Assembly (NCBI GenBank): GCA_947631965.1
Contig: CANRNL010000005.1
Coordinates: forward strand, 24,036-88,035
DNA: 64,000 bases
DNA from: an uncultured Clostridia bacterium
GTDB lineage: Bacteria; Bacillota; Clostridia; Monoglobales; Monoglobaceae
Reading direction: 5' to 3'
Position 1 is the first letter of the stretch; the number at the start of each line of letters is the position of its first letter. This document shows positions 8,985-18,259 of this stretch, one piece after another. The position numbers were made by a program, and so were the translations under genes. Under the pieces are notes generated by a model. It was not told the DNA's origin, made no database searches, and was given only the letters and a program-made list of their open reading frames with translations.

Positions 8985-10196
8985 CTATTTCAGGCTTTTC
9001 GGAACAGGTATTATTGATGCCAGGAATGCGGCGGCGAGTATATAAATAAGATTGCTCACGGGGAAACACAGCAGCAGTAGCAGCGCAACCGCCAGTGGTT
9101 TTCGCATAATGGTGGTCATAACCGCCGCGGCCGATATTGAGACTGCGAAAACAGGGTCTATACCGAACGCGGCCGAGCAGGCGTAGCCTAAGCAGACTCC
9201 GGCAAATATTGACGGGAAAAAGCTTCCGCCGCGCCAACCGAAACGTATACACATATTTATTAAAAAGACCTTTATAACAGGTATTATAAACAGCAGATAC
9301 AACGGATATTGAGTGTATGTCTCGGTGAGCTTTTGAATTTCCTCCTCGCCGGAGAACATTGCAATCGGGAACACGGTACCGATTATTCCCAGAACAAGCG
9401 CCGCAATAATCGCCATTATAAAATATCTCTTTCCGAGTTTTTCCGCCGCCGCTTGTGTCAATTTGTCAAAAATCATATACACATAGCCAAGGGCAACGCT
9501 GATTGCCAGCACAGGCACGGCAAACAACAGTTCGCCCCTCTCTATCGACACTTTTTCAAAATGCGGCATTCCGGCACCTAAACCTAAAAATTTGCCCAAC
9601 AGCATAAATATACCGAAACCCGCCAGTACGGCGCAGAATATCGCGGTTGTTTTTGATGCTTTTGGGAGGACGAATTCATCATCATTCTCGATTGGTTCTA
9701 TAAATCCAAAAAGCGGGGAACGGAACACAATACCAAGAGTTGCTGAAATTCCTATTTCCGGTAGCTCGGACATATACTTGCCTGCATATTTAAAATTATC
9801 TCCCGCCCAGCAGCATAGTCCCACAATAACTCCCGTAAGGCCTGCCTCGGGACCTATCGCTCCGCCGAATATCAGCGGCATCAGTGCGGCGATCAGCATA
9901 ATCAAGACGTTATTATACGGATACCTGCCGTCTCGCTTGTACTTTGCCATGACCTGATGAAGGTCATCGGGACACGGACCGTACTTCTTCTGTATAATTC
10001 CGACTACAATGCCGCCCAGCAAGCACATCAGTACCGTGTAGCCCGGAATATGCACAACACTTGGGATATAGTTCCAAAGCAATTCAATGAGCAGGTGCAT
10101 AACGCGCATAAACGCCCAGATTATTCCGCCGATAACCGCGCCTGCCGCAGCGCCGAGCAGTATAAAAACAATCCCATTATTGTTCGTTGTCTTCAT
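8985..10196 (-). CDS. CLC-family chloride channel/transporter
   Basis: 403 residues with about ten or more hydrophobic membrane segments. Family marks are GGAIGPEAGL (the region equal to the G-K/R-E-G-P filter loop) and GWRGGSFFPSIFAG (the GxFxP loop near the second half of the pore). The CLC family moves chloride or other anions, as channels or H+/Cl- exchangers. In GAIGP the gating glutamate position of classic exchangers is Ile, as in YfeO-like members that carry GPEA, so exchange stoichiometry cannot be assumed. The ATG has GAAGGAG upstream and a sigma-A promoter 70 bp away. It is transcribed alone and converges on the SLH/GG-peptide unit. Confidence 0.85.
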   Translation of the reverse strand: MKTTNNNGIVFILLGAAAGAVIGGIIWAFMRVMHLLIELLWNYIPSVVHIPGYTVLMCLLGGIVVGIIQKKYGPCPDDLHQVMAKYKRDGRYPYNNVLIMLIAALMPLIFGGAIGPEAGLTGVIVGLCCWAGDNFKYAGKYMSELPEIGISATLGIVFRSPLFGFIEPIENDDEFVLPKASKTTAIFCAVLAGFGIFMLLGKFLGLGAGMPHFEKVSIERGELLFAVPVLAISVALGYVYMIFDKLTQAAAEKLGKRYFIMAIIAALVLGIIGTVFPIAMFSGEEEIQKLTETYTQYPLYLLFIIPVIKVFLINMCIRFGWRGGSFFPSIFAGVCLGYACSAAFGIDPVFAVSISAAAVMTTIMRKPLAVALLLLLCFPVSNLIYILAAAFLASIIPVPKSLK

Positions 10197-10265
10197 TTTT
10201 TGTCTCCTTCTCTGATACCCATATTTTTATTTTATATGTTCTGCCGGTTCATCTCTTATAGCATT

Positions 10266-10294
10266 ATTCTATCAATATTTTCCGCTTTGGTCAA
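10266..10294 (-). promoter_or_regulatory. Sigma-A promoter of the CLC gene
   Basis: On the minus strand, TTGACC (10294-10289) and TAGAAT (10271-10266) are separated by 17 bp, about 70 bp before the CLC start. The remaining part of this roughly 325-bp gap holds the divergent promoter of the surface operon. Confidence 0.65.
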
Positions 10295-10404
10295 TATTGA
10301 TGTGAAATAATACAAAAAAATCACAGAAACTTCAAGTATAAAATCCATTTTTGTACCATTTTGTCCTATATTAAAAAATTTTCCCAAAAAATCGCCTCCG
10401 ATTA

Positions 10405-10435
10405 TTGACTTGTTCAGGGGTGGACATGGTATAAT
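10405..10435 (+). promoter_or_regulatory. MerR-type promoter of the giant surface-protein operon
   Basis: TTGACT (10405-10410) and TATAAT (10430-10435) are separated by 19 bp, longer than the sigma-A optimum. Inside the spacer is the dyad GTTCA-GGGG-TGGAC (one mismatch). The 16 bases ATTATTGACTTGTTCA (10401-10416) and the TATAATTATAAT block are identical to those in the promoter at 59104-59134, which lies beside a MerR-family gene. MerR regulators bind a dyad within a 19-20 bp spacer and untwist it to activate. Control by that regulator is an inference. Confidence 0.7.
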
Positions 10436-10521
10436 TATAATATTGATGTGCTATATGAAAAAATCGAAAAGCTTATTGTTAAATATCAGTAAAAAACAAG
10501 CCACGATGAGGAGGTAATTAT

Positions 10522-13500
10522 ATGAAGAAATTGTTATCGGCTATATTATCGGCATCAATGCTGCTCTCGTCGGCAGTGATTCCGGTAAAGGCGGAACCGA
10601 CGCCCATACCGCTCGATGCGGAGCGTATTGATGCGTCCATGCTGCCGGAAGGCAACGTGTTTTATGTGGGAACCGCCGCCGCGAATCTTGCCGAAGAGGA
10701 CGCAGTTTATGAATTTCCGGTATATCGTGAGGGCGATTTATCCGAGGAAGCGTCAGTCACCGTGCATACGATTGATATGACGGCGGTTTACGGCGAGGAT
10801 TATGAAATAGTCGACGCCGACGCAGAAATAGGCGGCGACGGCAAGTCCATATTGGAAACGCTCGTAACCGACGCGCAGAACGAGCCGGATGAGTCGCCGG
10901 ATTCCCCCGTTGCGGCTACGGCGGACACGGAGCCGGAGAAAATATTGGCGGAGAACGATTATGCCTCCGATGCGGAGGAGGATTCCGACGGCGGCGCGGA
11001 GGAAAAATCGCTTCGAGAGCTTAAAGAGGAGCAGACCGGCGAGGATACGCGCGACCCGTACGATAGCGAAATAGATGAGAGTATAACGCAGGAAATGGCA
11101 CAGGTGCTGGTGCCGGAGGCTATGCAGTCGGTAAAATATTCGAGCGAGTTTACGCTTACATTCTTGCCGAACGAGGGCGAGAAAATCATTCGGTTCAGAA
11201 TTATCGACGATAATAAGAGCGAGGGCGCGGAAGGATTTTCAATTGTACTGCTAAACCCCGAAAACGCGGAGCTGTGCTCGCCGTTTTTAATGGCGGTAAC
11301 CATTGCGGACGACGAACCGGTCGTACACAGCACGGTAACGTTTTCAAAGAACTTGTATCGCTCAAAGGACGGAAAGGTAAGCGTTAAAATTACGCGTAAG
11401 GGCGCGGAGTATTCTATGTGTAAATTCCAACTGCGCTCGTCGGGCAATACGGCGGTATCGGACGAAAATTACAGCGAGATAAACGACGAGATAGTGTTCC
11501 TGCCGTATGAGACGGAGAAAAATATAGACATACCCGTTCGCGGTAGCGGTGAGTTTAAGCTGCTGATATGCGAGCTGAGCGCATGCGAGGAGGGCAAATA
11601 TACCGAGGCGTCGATTAAGATTGACGAGTCGGAGGACGGCGAAATAAGCCCGATTGCAGCTGCCAATGGTATTCAGATTGCCTCATCGGACGGAGACGTG
11701 CAGACTTTCGCGGAAGGGAAAAAGCCTACGCCGTCCGAGGCGGACGTTATGCAGGAGGTAACGATTAACGGACGCGACTGTATGCTTTGCTACAATCTGC
11801 CGAGCGGCTGGCCGAATACGCATCCTACAATGGGATATATATACGAAATGGGATACGATGTTCCGCCGGAGGTCGGCGTGTACTATTTCCCGCCCGACAA
11901 GGCGCACGGCGGTAATTTTCAGTACGACTTAAGATACGGGGACTCGGCAGATACAGGCGGCAGCGTGGAGGCAAGTGTATATTCGCATGACGAAAGCACG
12001 GGAGATATGACGAAAAGTTATGCTCATGTCAAATATTATAACCAAATCATGTGGGAAGAAGGCGGAAGATTTGCACGCTCGATTGATAAGTTTTTCGAGC
12101 CTATTTACTTCCAGTTTGCCGTTCCGAACTGGGTTGAGTACGACGCAGGCGGCAACGACAACCGCATACGTTTTTCACTCGGCAGAGATTTGGATGGGGA
12201 CAGCTCCGTAGTCAGTGAATTGTACGGCGATGTAGAAGATGAATATGTCGGAACCGGCGATAAGAACGGCGAATATAACAGCGAAATGAAGCCGGGACGC
12301 ATTGAGCTTAGGGAAAGCGACCCGTCCGTTAAATATTATGTGCAGGTTACAGCCATGGATCACAACGCATGGTGTCCGGCGTCGTATATGCGCTATTACG
12401 GAATGGCGGCGATGTATAAAAGGTATGATATACAGGTTAAAGACGCATCGAGCTTAACATATAAGCGCGGCTGGAATGAGGATAAGAATGCTTACGACGA
12501 ATATGCTTTTATGCCGTTTCAGGTTTCGACCGATAACGGCGTGGATGTGGGAGACGGCAAGTACCGCGGCGTTTACACCAACGTTGACGAAGCGTCGCAA
12601 AATATGGTAATCGACGTAAAGACAGCCGGTATCGACAATCACAACGGAATATTCGGAACGATTAAGGGATATGACATAATGATAACCCCCGGAGACTCGC
12701 AGAACCAGGTAAAGCTTTCGTATCCTGAGGATTTCCTTAAATTTGTGAATGACACCTACGGAAGCGAGGTTCACAATGCGGAATATGAGAAGGTACACAA
12801 AGACCTTAACCAAATCGTGACGGATAAATATTTCATAAGCTGGATAGGTAAAAACGAGAAGAGAACGTATTCCGACGGCAGCGATTACGACGGTTATCAT
12901 CAGAAGCTCGATATAACGCCGAAGGCGGACTATCTGCCGATTAACGTAACTGTTCTCTCACCGATAGTGAACGATGGCGATAAAAATGACGGCGCTTTCG
13001 TTGATCCGAATTTGAAGATAGGAACACACCAATTCAATGTGGGCGACCAGCTCAATATGGAATCTGTTGCATACGACACAAGCAGATACGAGGCGGTCGG
13101 ATATGCGGTCAGCTATGACAATGGAACAACTTGGGATTTTATAGCGAGCGAGGAGAACAGGGATACACTGTTCCTTGAGCAGGATTACGTTACAACCGGA
13201 TATACGGTGCGTCCGCTTATCGTTGAGAAAAAGAACAGGATTGAAGTAATTTACGATAACGGCGCGGAAAATTATCTCGAGGTTCAGAATTTGATCTCTA
13301 AAGACGAGCTGGAAATGATAATAGACAACGAGGACGAGGCTAATAAGGCGGCGGACGAGGATCTTCTGGGCAGAAATTTCATAGATATGTCTCTTGTAAC
13401 ATCCGAGTCGGGAGTTTCGGATACTTTACCGTCCGAATCGCTGACAGGCGCGGCGGAGCTGTCGGCAAGACTTAATCCAACGGTGGGTAGTATATACACG

Positions 13501-16500
13501 ATAAATATAATGTCCAAGGAGGACGAAAACTACACATACCGTCCCGTAATAACGCATAAAGGCAACGCTGCCTCCGCAGGACCGTACACGACAAACTCAT
13601 ACCATCTCACTGCGGGACAGCTGGCGGGAGACAACGTCATACATATAAGCTATAAAAAGGTTGCCAAAAAGGAGCTGACATCGTTCAAGCTGAAGGGCTC
13701 GATCCTTATCAAATCAAATACCATACGCAACACTACATATGCGACAACAAGCACTGCCGCGAGCGGTTATACCGTAAGCGCGGGAGCGGGAACGCAGAGC
13801 AAGAGTACGGAGGTTAGCAAGGACAATTCAAAATATCAGCCGTACGAATACACAATTGACGGAGTATCCACAACGGCCGGAGAGGACGGAACCTTCCTCC
13901 TCGAAGGAGTGCACGGTCAGGCGGGCGACGTTATAACGGTTCTGGCGTCAAACGATATTTTCGGCGGTCAGGTCATTAACGTGACGCTCAGCGACCGAGG
14001 CAGCGTGGACAGGGAGTCGGGTAATTTTATCGTAAATATGCAAAAGGTGGAGATGGCGTATCCCGAGTTCGCTCCGAGCTTTAGAGGCGTAAGCTACTAC
14101 TACACCGGCGGAGAGGTCAACGACACGGACAATACAATATCAATATCGGACAAGCTGCTCACCCTTCAATTCTCGGTTGACCCAAATGGGCATAAAGTAA
14201 AGAAGGTCATGGTCAATATTGTCTCCACTACCGGAGCGACGACCGAGTACACCGCGGATCAGTCGACGAGCGACAGCAACAGCTATACCGTGAGCATTGA
14301 AGGTCTTACGGAAACGGCACATTCGGGAGACAGAATATACGCATATATTGTTGCGGACGACGGTCAGACTTCGACGAGCGACGAGCTTGACGACAACGGA
14401 AAACCGACGGGTAAGCAGGTCGTAAACCAAATTGACACCTATTATCCCGTGGTTGATACGGGATTGATGTTCCAGAACGAAAGCAATAAAACAAAGCCGC
14501 AGACCTACGACTATCTTCAGGCGCAGACCGTGGACATACCGATTATAGGCTCGGCAACGGGAATGGGACAGACAGGCAAGATAAACCTTAAAAAGCTGGA
14601 CTGGGATGATGGCACGGGATATACATACCAGCTTAATTTTGACACAACGTTTGATTCGGCGGCGTCGCCTACAAATAAAGAAAAGCTTGATAAAGTCAAG
14701 AAATTCCATGACCATGGAAAGAAGATGCCGGGAAACCAGGCGCTTGCGGAGGATTTGATGCTTGAGCTTACGGTAGACGAAGCGATGGGCGCTCCATGGG
14801 GCGACTTTGAAGACCCCAGTCAATTCTTTGAAAAGGACGGAAATTATAACGACGAAATCGATATGATGACAAAGCTGGCGCAGGCGCAGAAGGATTCGGC
14901 ATGGACAGGCTTTAACTCAAAAAAGCTGTCGGTAAATGCGGCGCTGCTGTTCGCGTTCGATTTTGTGTTTTCGCCGGAAACAAACTCGTATATTTTCTCA
15001 TACGGCACGGTAGCGATAGGCGGAACGTTCACCTATAATAAAACGCTGTATGTAAAGGCGTTTAAGGTGCCGATATTCGTAAATCTGGTGCTTACGCTTC
15101 AAGGAAATCTTGTCTCGAATTACAGCACCGCGGAGGGCAGAAACGCCTTTGACGCCGGGTATTTCACAAGTTATGAGGGCAACATCGCCGATTTGATGTC
15201 CGAGGACTATAGCGGTGACTTCAATGTTATGCTTACCGGAAAAATACAAGGCGGCGTGGGAGTATGCGGCGTACTTTCCGCGCGAGGTTACGCATCGCTG
15301 ACAATACAGTATGATTTGCAATGTTCCACTCTGGAGTCCGGAGCGTTGTTTACAATCACGGGAGGAATTGGAATAGACCTGCTGTTATTCTCGTTTGATA
15401 TCGACATAGTATCGGGTACCTTCGGCTTCGGAACGCTTTCCAATAAATCAAGTTATTCGCTGTTCGGAGGACTTGTAAGCAAGGGAACAATCAATATATC
15501 GGCGTTTGAACCGCTTTCAATCAACGCGGACGCGGACGGCGACGGCGATAAGGTAATAGCGTCCGATGAAACGCAGACCGTAAGCGAGCATACTTATTCA
15601 AACGGCAGTGCGGATATGTCCGGCTTTGGCACGGGCAGTGAAGTAATGCCCATGTCGGTGCCGAAGGCGGTAAGCATACATACGCTGCTCAATAACGCGG
15701 CGGAGCGCACAAGACCGCATATAATTTCGCTCGGCGACGGACGCAAGCTGGTAACGTTTATCGGAAACAACGCAGACCGCGACGAGGCAAACGGCGCGAC
15801 GCTCTATTACAGCGTTTACGACGGCGCATGGAGTATGCCGCAGCCGGTAGCCGAGGACGGTACAGCCGATTCCGACCCGATTATGGAACTGTCGGACGGC
15901 AAGGTATATATCGCATGGGCGGACGCGAACGGTACGTCGGACGCGAACGACGGTACGGCGGAGGTACTCAACCGCTTCGGTATTTCCATGGCGGTATACG
16001 ATGTTAAATCGGGAACCATGGGCGATGAAATAACGGTTACGGACGACAGGTTTATGAATTCGTCGCCGCAGCTTGCAATCGACGGCGACAACGTCTATGT
16101 CAGCTATATAAAGCGCGACTTGACGGATATGCAAAATGATATTGAGTTAATGGATGCGGGTTACCTCTATTCCACAATGGCTTCCGTAACGTATAATGCG
16201 GCGACGGGCTCGGCGGGCGACGAGAGGCTTATACCGATACGGCATGAGCTTACAGACCCGCTTGTGGAAGATTATCAGACGCAAATATATAAGAGCGGAG
16301 GCAAAACGTTTATGCTTTCGGCATATACGGTTGACGGGAACGAGGACATCTATACCCCCGAGGACCGCGAACTGTATTTGGAAATTGCCAATCTTGACAC
16401 GGGCGAGGAATATTACCCGATACGCATAACAAACAACGCCGTTGCAGATACCACTCCGCAGCTTACCGAGCTGAACGGCGAGGTATATCTGACGTGGCTT

Positions 16501-18246
16501 GAGGACGGATATATGTTCGACATAATAAATCTGTCGGGAATAATCGGCAATATGTTTGACACCGAGCAAAACGGCGGCATATCGGCTTACGAAAAAGCCG
16601 ATAAGTCGGTTGACGGCTGGTGGATACAATCGGCAGGTAAAGTCGGTATGAGCGAGGAGGAGTATGACGGCACAATATTCTCTGAAATCGCGAAGGGCGA
16701 TTTCAATACGGCAAGGACAAACCTCAGAGGAAATCCTGAGCTTATGACGGGTATAGGCTCGTACAAGCTTGTCACCGACGGCGATAACGTATATGTGTTC
16801 TATACCGAGCCGAACCACGATCACGAAAGCTCCGGCATGGAGATTTTCGGCGCGCGTATGGAGAGCGGCGGTACGTTTACCAAGGGCGTACAGATTACGG
16901 ACGAGGACAATGTTATAGACGAGCTTGACCTGTATATGAACGAGGACGGAAAAATGGGCGCCGTATCGAATTATTACAGTCAGTGGATTGACGGCGCGGG
17001 TCACATACAATACGGTGACAACAGCCTTGTTGAAATTGATTTCGAGCCGGAAAGCTCGGTGAAAATAGAGGACGGAATAACATTTCCGAGTTCTATTGTG
17101 CCGGGCACGAACGATATGATAAACTTCAGCGTGGAAAACGACGGTCTGCTTGACGCTCACGGCTATAACATAAAGGTGAGCGAAATTAAGGGCGGTTCGG
17201 AGAACGTCATATTTGAAAGGGATTACGATACGGTATTGAAATCCGGCGAAACGGCAGATATTTCGGTTCCGTGGACTATTCCCGCCGACGCCGCAAATAC
17301 GGAAATCAAAGTAGAAATAGCCGAGCATGGAGCAAATGGCTCGATAATTGAAACGGGAAAGGTTCCGTATGAGGCAAGGCTGCAGATGTCGGAGGTTGAC
17401 GTTACGCGCAACAAAAACGAATATACGGCATCCGCAAAAATCGTAAATAACGGAAACCTCGCCTCGGAAGCCACAACGGCGGAGCTGACGGCATTAGACA
17501 GCAATTACAATAAAATCAGAAGCCTCGGAACGCTTGAAATACCTTCGGTCGAGGCGGGCGGCGAAACCGAAGTATCAATCACATTCAAGCCGAGCATAAA
17601 GGATTTTGATGCACATCAGTATATCAATCTGAAGCTTGCGACGGAAAACGGCGAAGAGGCATACGGCAAAATTTCGGTGCCGGTGCCGGTTATCGCGGAG
17701 ATTAACGACGGTGCGGAAAGCGTGGACATCGTCGCGGGAGAGACCGCGCCGATAGAGACGAATGCCGCGCCGTGGGGCTCAATCGCAGGCAATGTGCAGT
17801 ATTATTCGTCCGACAACGGCGTGGCGGTTGTGAACGACGACGGCGAAATAGTCGGCGTATCGGAAGGTACGGCTACGATTTACGCTTACTACACGTTATG
17901 CGGTGCGGAGGACGAAATCACCGTCAACGTTCTGCCCTCCGACCAAAGCGGAGGCGGCGAAACAGAAACATCAAAGTTCTCAATAAGCGTCGAAGATAAC
18001 GTCATAACCGTAACAATAGACCACGACGCGGTTGTTATCGCGGCGGATTACGACCCTGACACGAATAAGCTTAAAGGGGTATATATAAAAGCGGTTAAGA
18101 TTGCGGACGGCGAACTGCAGACGATTAACGCGGCGGATGAATGGGGTATGACCGAGATTGGCAGCGAGGACAAGATAATGCTTTGGGACTCGCTGGATAA
18201 AATGACGCCGCTGAGTGACACGTGGTCGGCAGGGTCGGCAGAGTAA
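10522..18246 (+). CDS. Giant secreted Calx-beta/CARDB/Ig-like surface protein without SLH anchor
   Basis: 2574 residues; AGGAGG at 7 bp fixes the ATG. The signal peptide covers 1-24 (VKA cut). A Calx-beta-like domain at about 40-260 is interrupted by an acidic, low-complexity stretch at 100-205, and a second Calx-beta-like domain follows to about 350. The long central region is paralogous to that of the 1180-8568 protein. Residues about 1727-2173 form propeller-like repeats (DGTADSDP, WSMPQP); 2177-2273 and 2275-2392 resemble CARDB; 2392-2475 is a bacterial Ig-like (Big_2) domain; and the last 90 residues hold an IMLWDSLDKMTPL module. No SLH or sortase signal is seen, so it may be released, or held by the SLH partner encoded 13 bp downstream. 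It follows a MerR-type promoter. Function of the central part is unknown. Confidence 0.85.
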   Translation: MKKLLSAILSASMLLSSAVIPVKAEPTPIPLDAERIDASMLPEGNVFYVGTAAANLAEEDAVYEFPVYREGDLSEEASVTVHTIDMTAVYGEDYEIVDADAEIGGDGKSILETLVTDAQNEPDESPDSPVAATADTEPEKILAENDYASDAEEDSDGGAEEKSLRELKEEQTGEDTRDPYDSEIDESITQEMAQVLVPEAMQSVKYSSEFTLTFLPNEGEKIIRFRIIDDNKSEGAEGFSIVLLNPENAELCSPFLMAVTIADDEPVVHSTVTFSKNLYRSKDGKVSVKITRKGAEYSMCKFQLRSSGNTAVSDENYSEINDEIVFLPYETEKNIDIPVRGSGEFKLLICELSACEEGKYTEASIKIDESEDGEISPIAAANGIQIASSDGDVQTFAEGKKPTPSEADVMQEVTINGRDCMLCYNLPSGWPNTHPTMGYIYEMGYDVPPEVGVYYFPPDKAHGGNFQYDLRYGDSADTGGSVEASVYSHDESTGDMTKSYAHVKYYNQIMWEEGGRFARSIDKFFEPIYFQFAVPNWVEYDAGGNDNRIRFSLGRDLDGDSSVVSELYGDVEDEYVGTGDKNGEYNSEMKPGRIELRESDPSVKYYVQVTAMDHNAWCPASYMRYYGMAAMYKRYDIQVKDASSLTYKRGWNEDKNAYDEYAFMPFQVSTDNGVDVGDGKYRGVYTNVDEASQNMVIDVKTAGIDNHNGIFGTIKGYDIMITPGDSQNQVKLSYPEDFLKFVNDTYGSEVHNAEYEKVHKDLNQIVTDKYFISWIGKNEKRTYSDGSDYDGYHQKLDITPKADYLPINVTVLSPIVNDGDKNDGAFVDPNLKIGTHQFNVGDQLNMESVAYDTSRYEAVGYAVSYDNGTTWDFIASEENRDTLFLEQDYVTTGYTVRPLIVEKKNRIEVIYDNGAENYLEVQNLISKDELEMIIDNEDEANKAADEDLLGRNFIDMSLVTSESGVSDTLPSESLTGAAELSARLNPTVGSIYTINIMSKEDENYTYRPVITHKGNAASAGPYTTNSYHLTAGQLAGDNVIHISYKKVAKKELTSFKLKGSILIKSNTIRNTTYATTSTAASGYTVSAGAGTQSKSTEVSKDNSKYQPYEYTIDGVSTTAGEDGTFLLEGVHGQAGDVITVLASNDIFGGQVINVTLSDRGSVDRESGNFIVNMQKVEMAYPEFAPSFRGVSYYYTGGEVNDTDNTISISDKLLTLQFSVDPNGHKVKKVMVNIVSTTGATTEYTADQSTSDSNSYTVSIEGLTETAHSGDRIYAYIVADDGQTSTSDELDDNGKPTGKQVVNQIDTYYPVVDTGLMFQNESNKTKPQTYDYLQAQTVDIPIIGSATGMGQTGKINLKKLDWDDGTGYTYQLNFDTTFDSAASPTNKEKLDKVKKFHDHGKKMPGNQALAEDLMLELTVDEAMGAPWGDFEDPSQFFEKDGNYNDEIDMMTKLAQAQKDSAWTGFNSKKLSVNAALLFAFDFVFSPETNSYIFSYGTVAIGGTFTYNKTLYVKAFKVPIFVNLVLTLQGNLVSNYSTAEGRNAFDAGYFTSYEGNIADLMSEDYSGDFNVMLTGKIQGGVGVCGVLSARGYASLTIQYDLQCSTLESGALFTITGGIGIDLLLFSFDIDIVSGTFGFGTLSNKSSYSLFGGLVSKGTINISAFEPLSINADADGDGDKVIASDETQTVSEHTYSNGSADMSGFGTGSEVMPMSVPKAVSIHTLLNNAAERTRPHIISLGDGRKLVTFIGNNADRDEANGATLYYSVYDGAWSMPQPVAEDGTADSDPIMELSDGKVYIAWADANGTSDANDGTAEVLNRFGISMAVYDVKSGTMGDEITVTDDRFMNSSPQLAIDGDNVYVSYIKRDLTDMQNDIELMDAGYLYSTMASVTYNAATGSAGDERLIPIRHELTDPLVEDYQTQIYKSGGKTFMLSAYTVDGNEDIYTPEDRELYLEIANLDTGEEYYPIRITNNAVADTTPQLTELNGEVYLTWLEDGYMFDIINLSGIIGNMFDTEQNGGISAYEKADKSVDGWWIQSAGKVGMSEEEYDGTIFSEIAKGDFNTARTNLRGNPELMTGIGSYKLVTDGDNVYVFYTEPNHDHESSGMEIFGARMESGGTFTKGVQITDEDNVIDELDLYMNEDGKMGAVSNYYSQWIDGAGHIQYGDNSLVEIDFEPESSVKIEDGITFPSSIVPGTNDMINFSVENDGLLDAHGYNIKVSEIKGGSENVIFERDYDTVLKSGETADISVPWTIPADAANTEIKVEIAEHGANGSIIETGKVPYEARLQMSEVDVTRNKNEYTASAKIVNNGNLASEATTAELTALDSNYNKIRSLGTLEIPSVEAGGETEVSITFKPSIKDFDAHQYINLKLATENGEEAYGKISVPVPVIAEINDGAESVDIVAGETAPIETNAAPWGSIAGNVQYYSSDNGVAVVNDDGEIVGVSEGTATIYAYYTLCGAEDEITVNVLPSDQSGGGETETSKFSISVEDNVITVTIDHDAVVIAADYDPDTNKLKGVYIKAVKIADGELQTINAADEWGMTEIGSEDKIMLWDSLDKMTPLSDTWSAGSAE

Positions 18247-18259
18247 GGAGGGCGCAGAA

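Noticed and set aside
16147..17328. 393-codon open frame on the minus strand inside the giant surface gene
   Set aside because: Opposite-strand shadow; low complexity, Arg/Val/Tyr-rich, no ribosome site, and the plus-strand gene has clear domains.
18215..18259. Upstream start for the 3851-residue protein
   Set aside because: It would overlap the previous gene and put 15 hydrophilic residues before the signal peptide; the ATG at 18260 has GGAGG.
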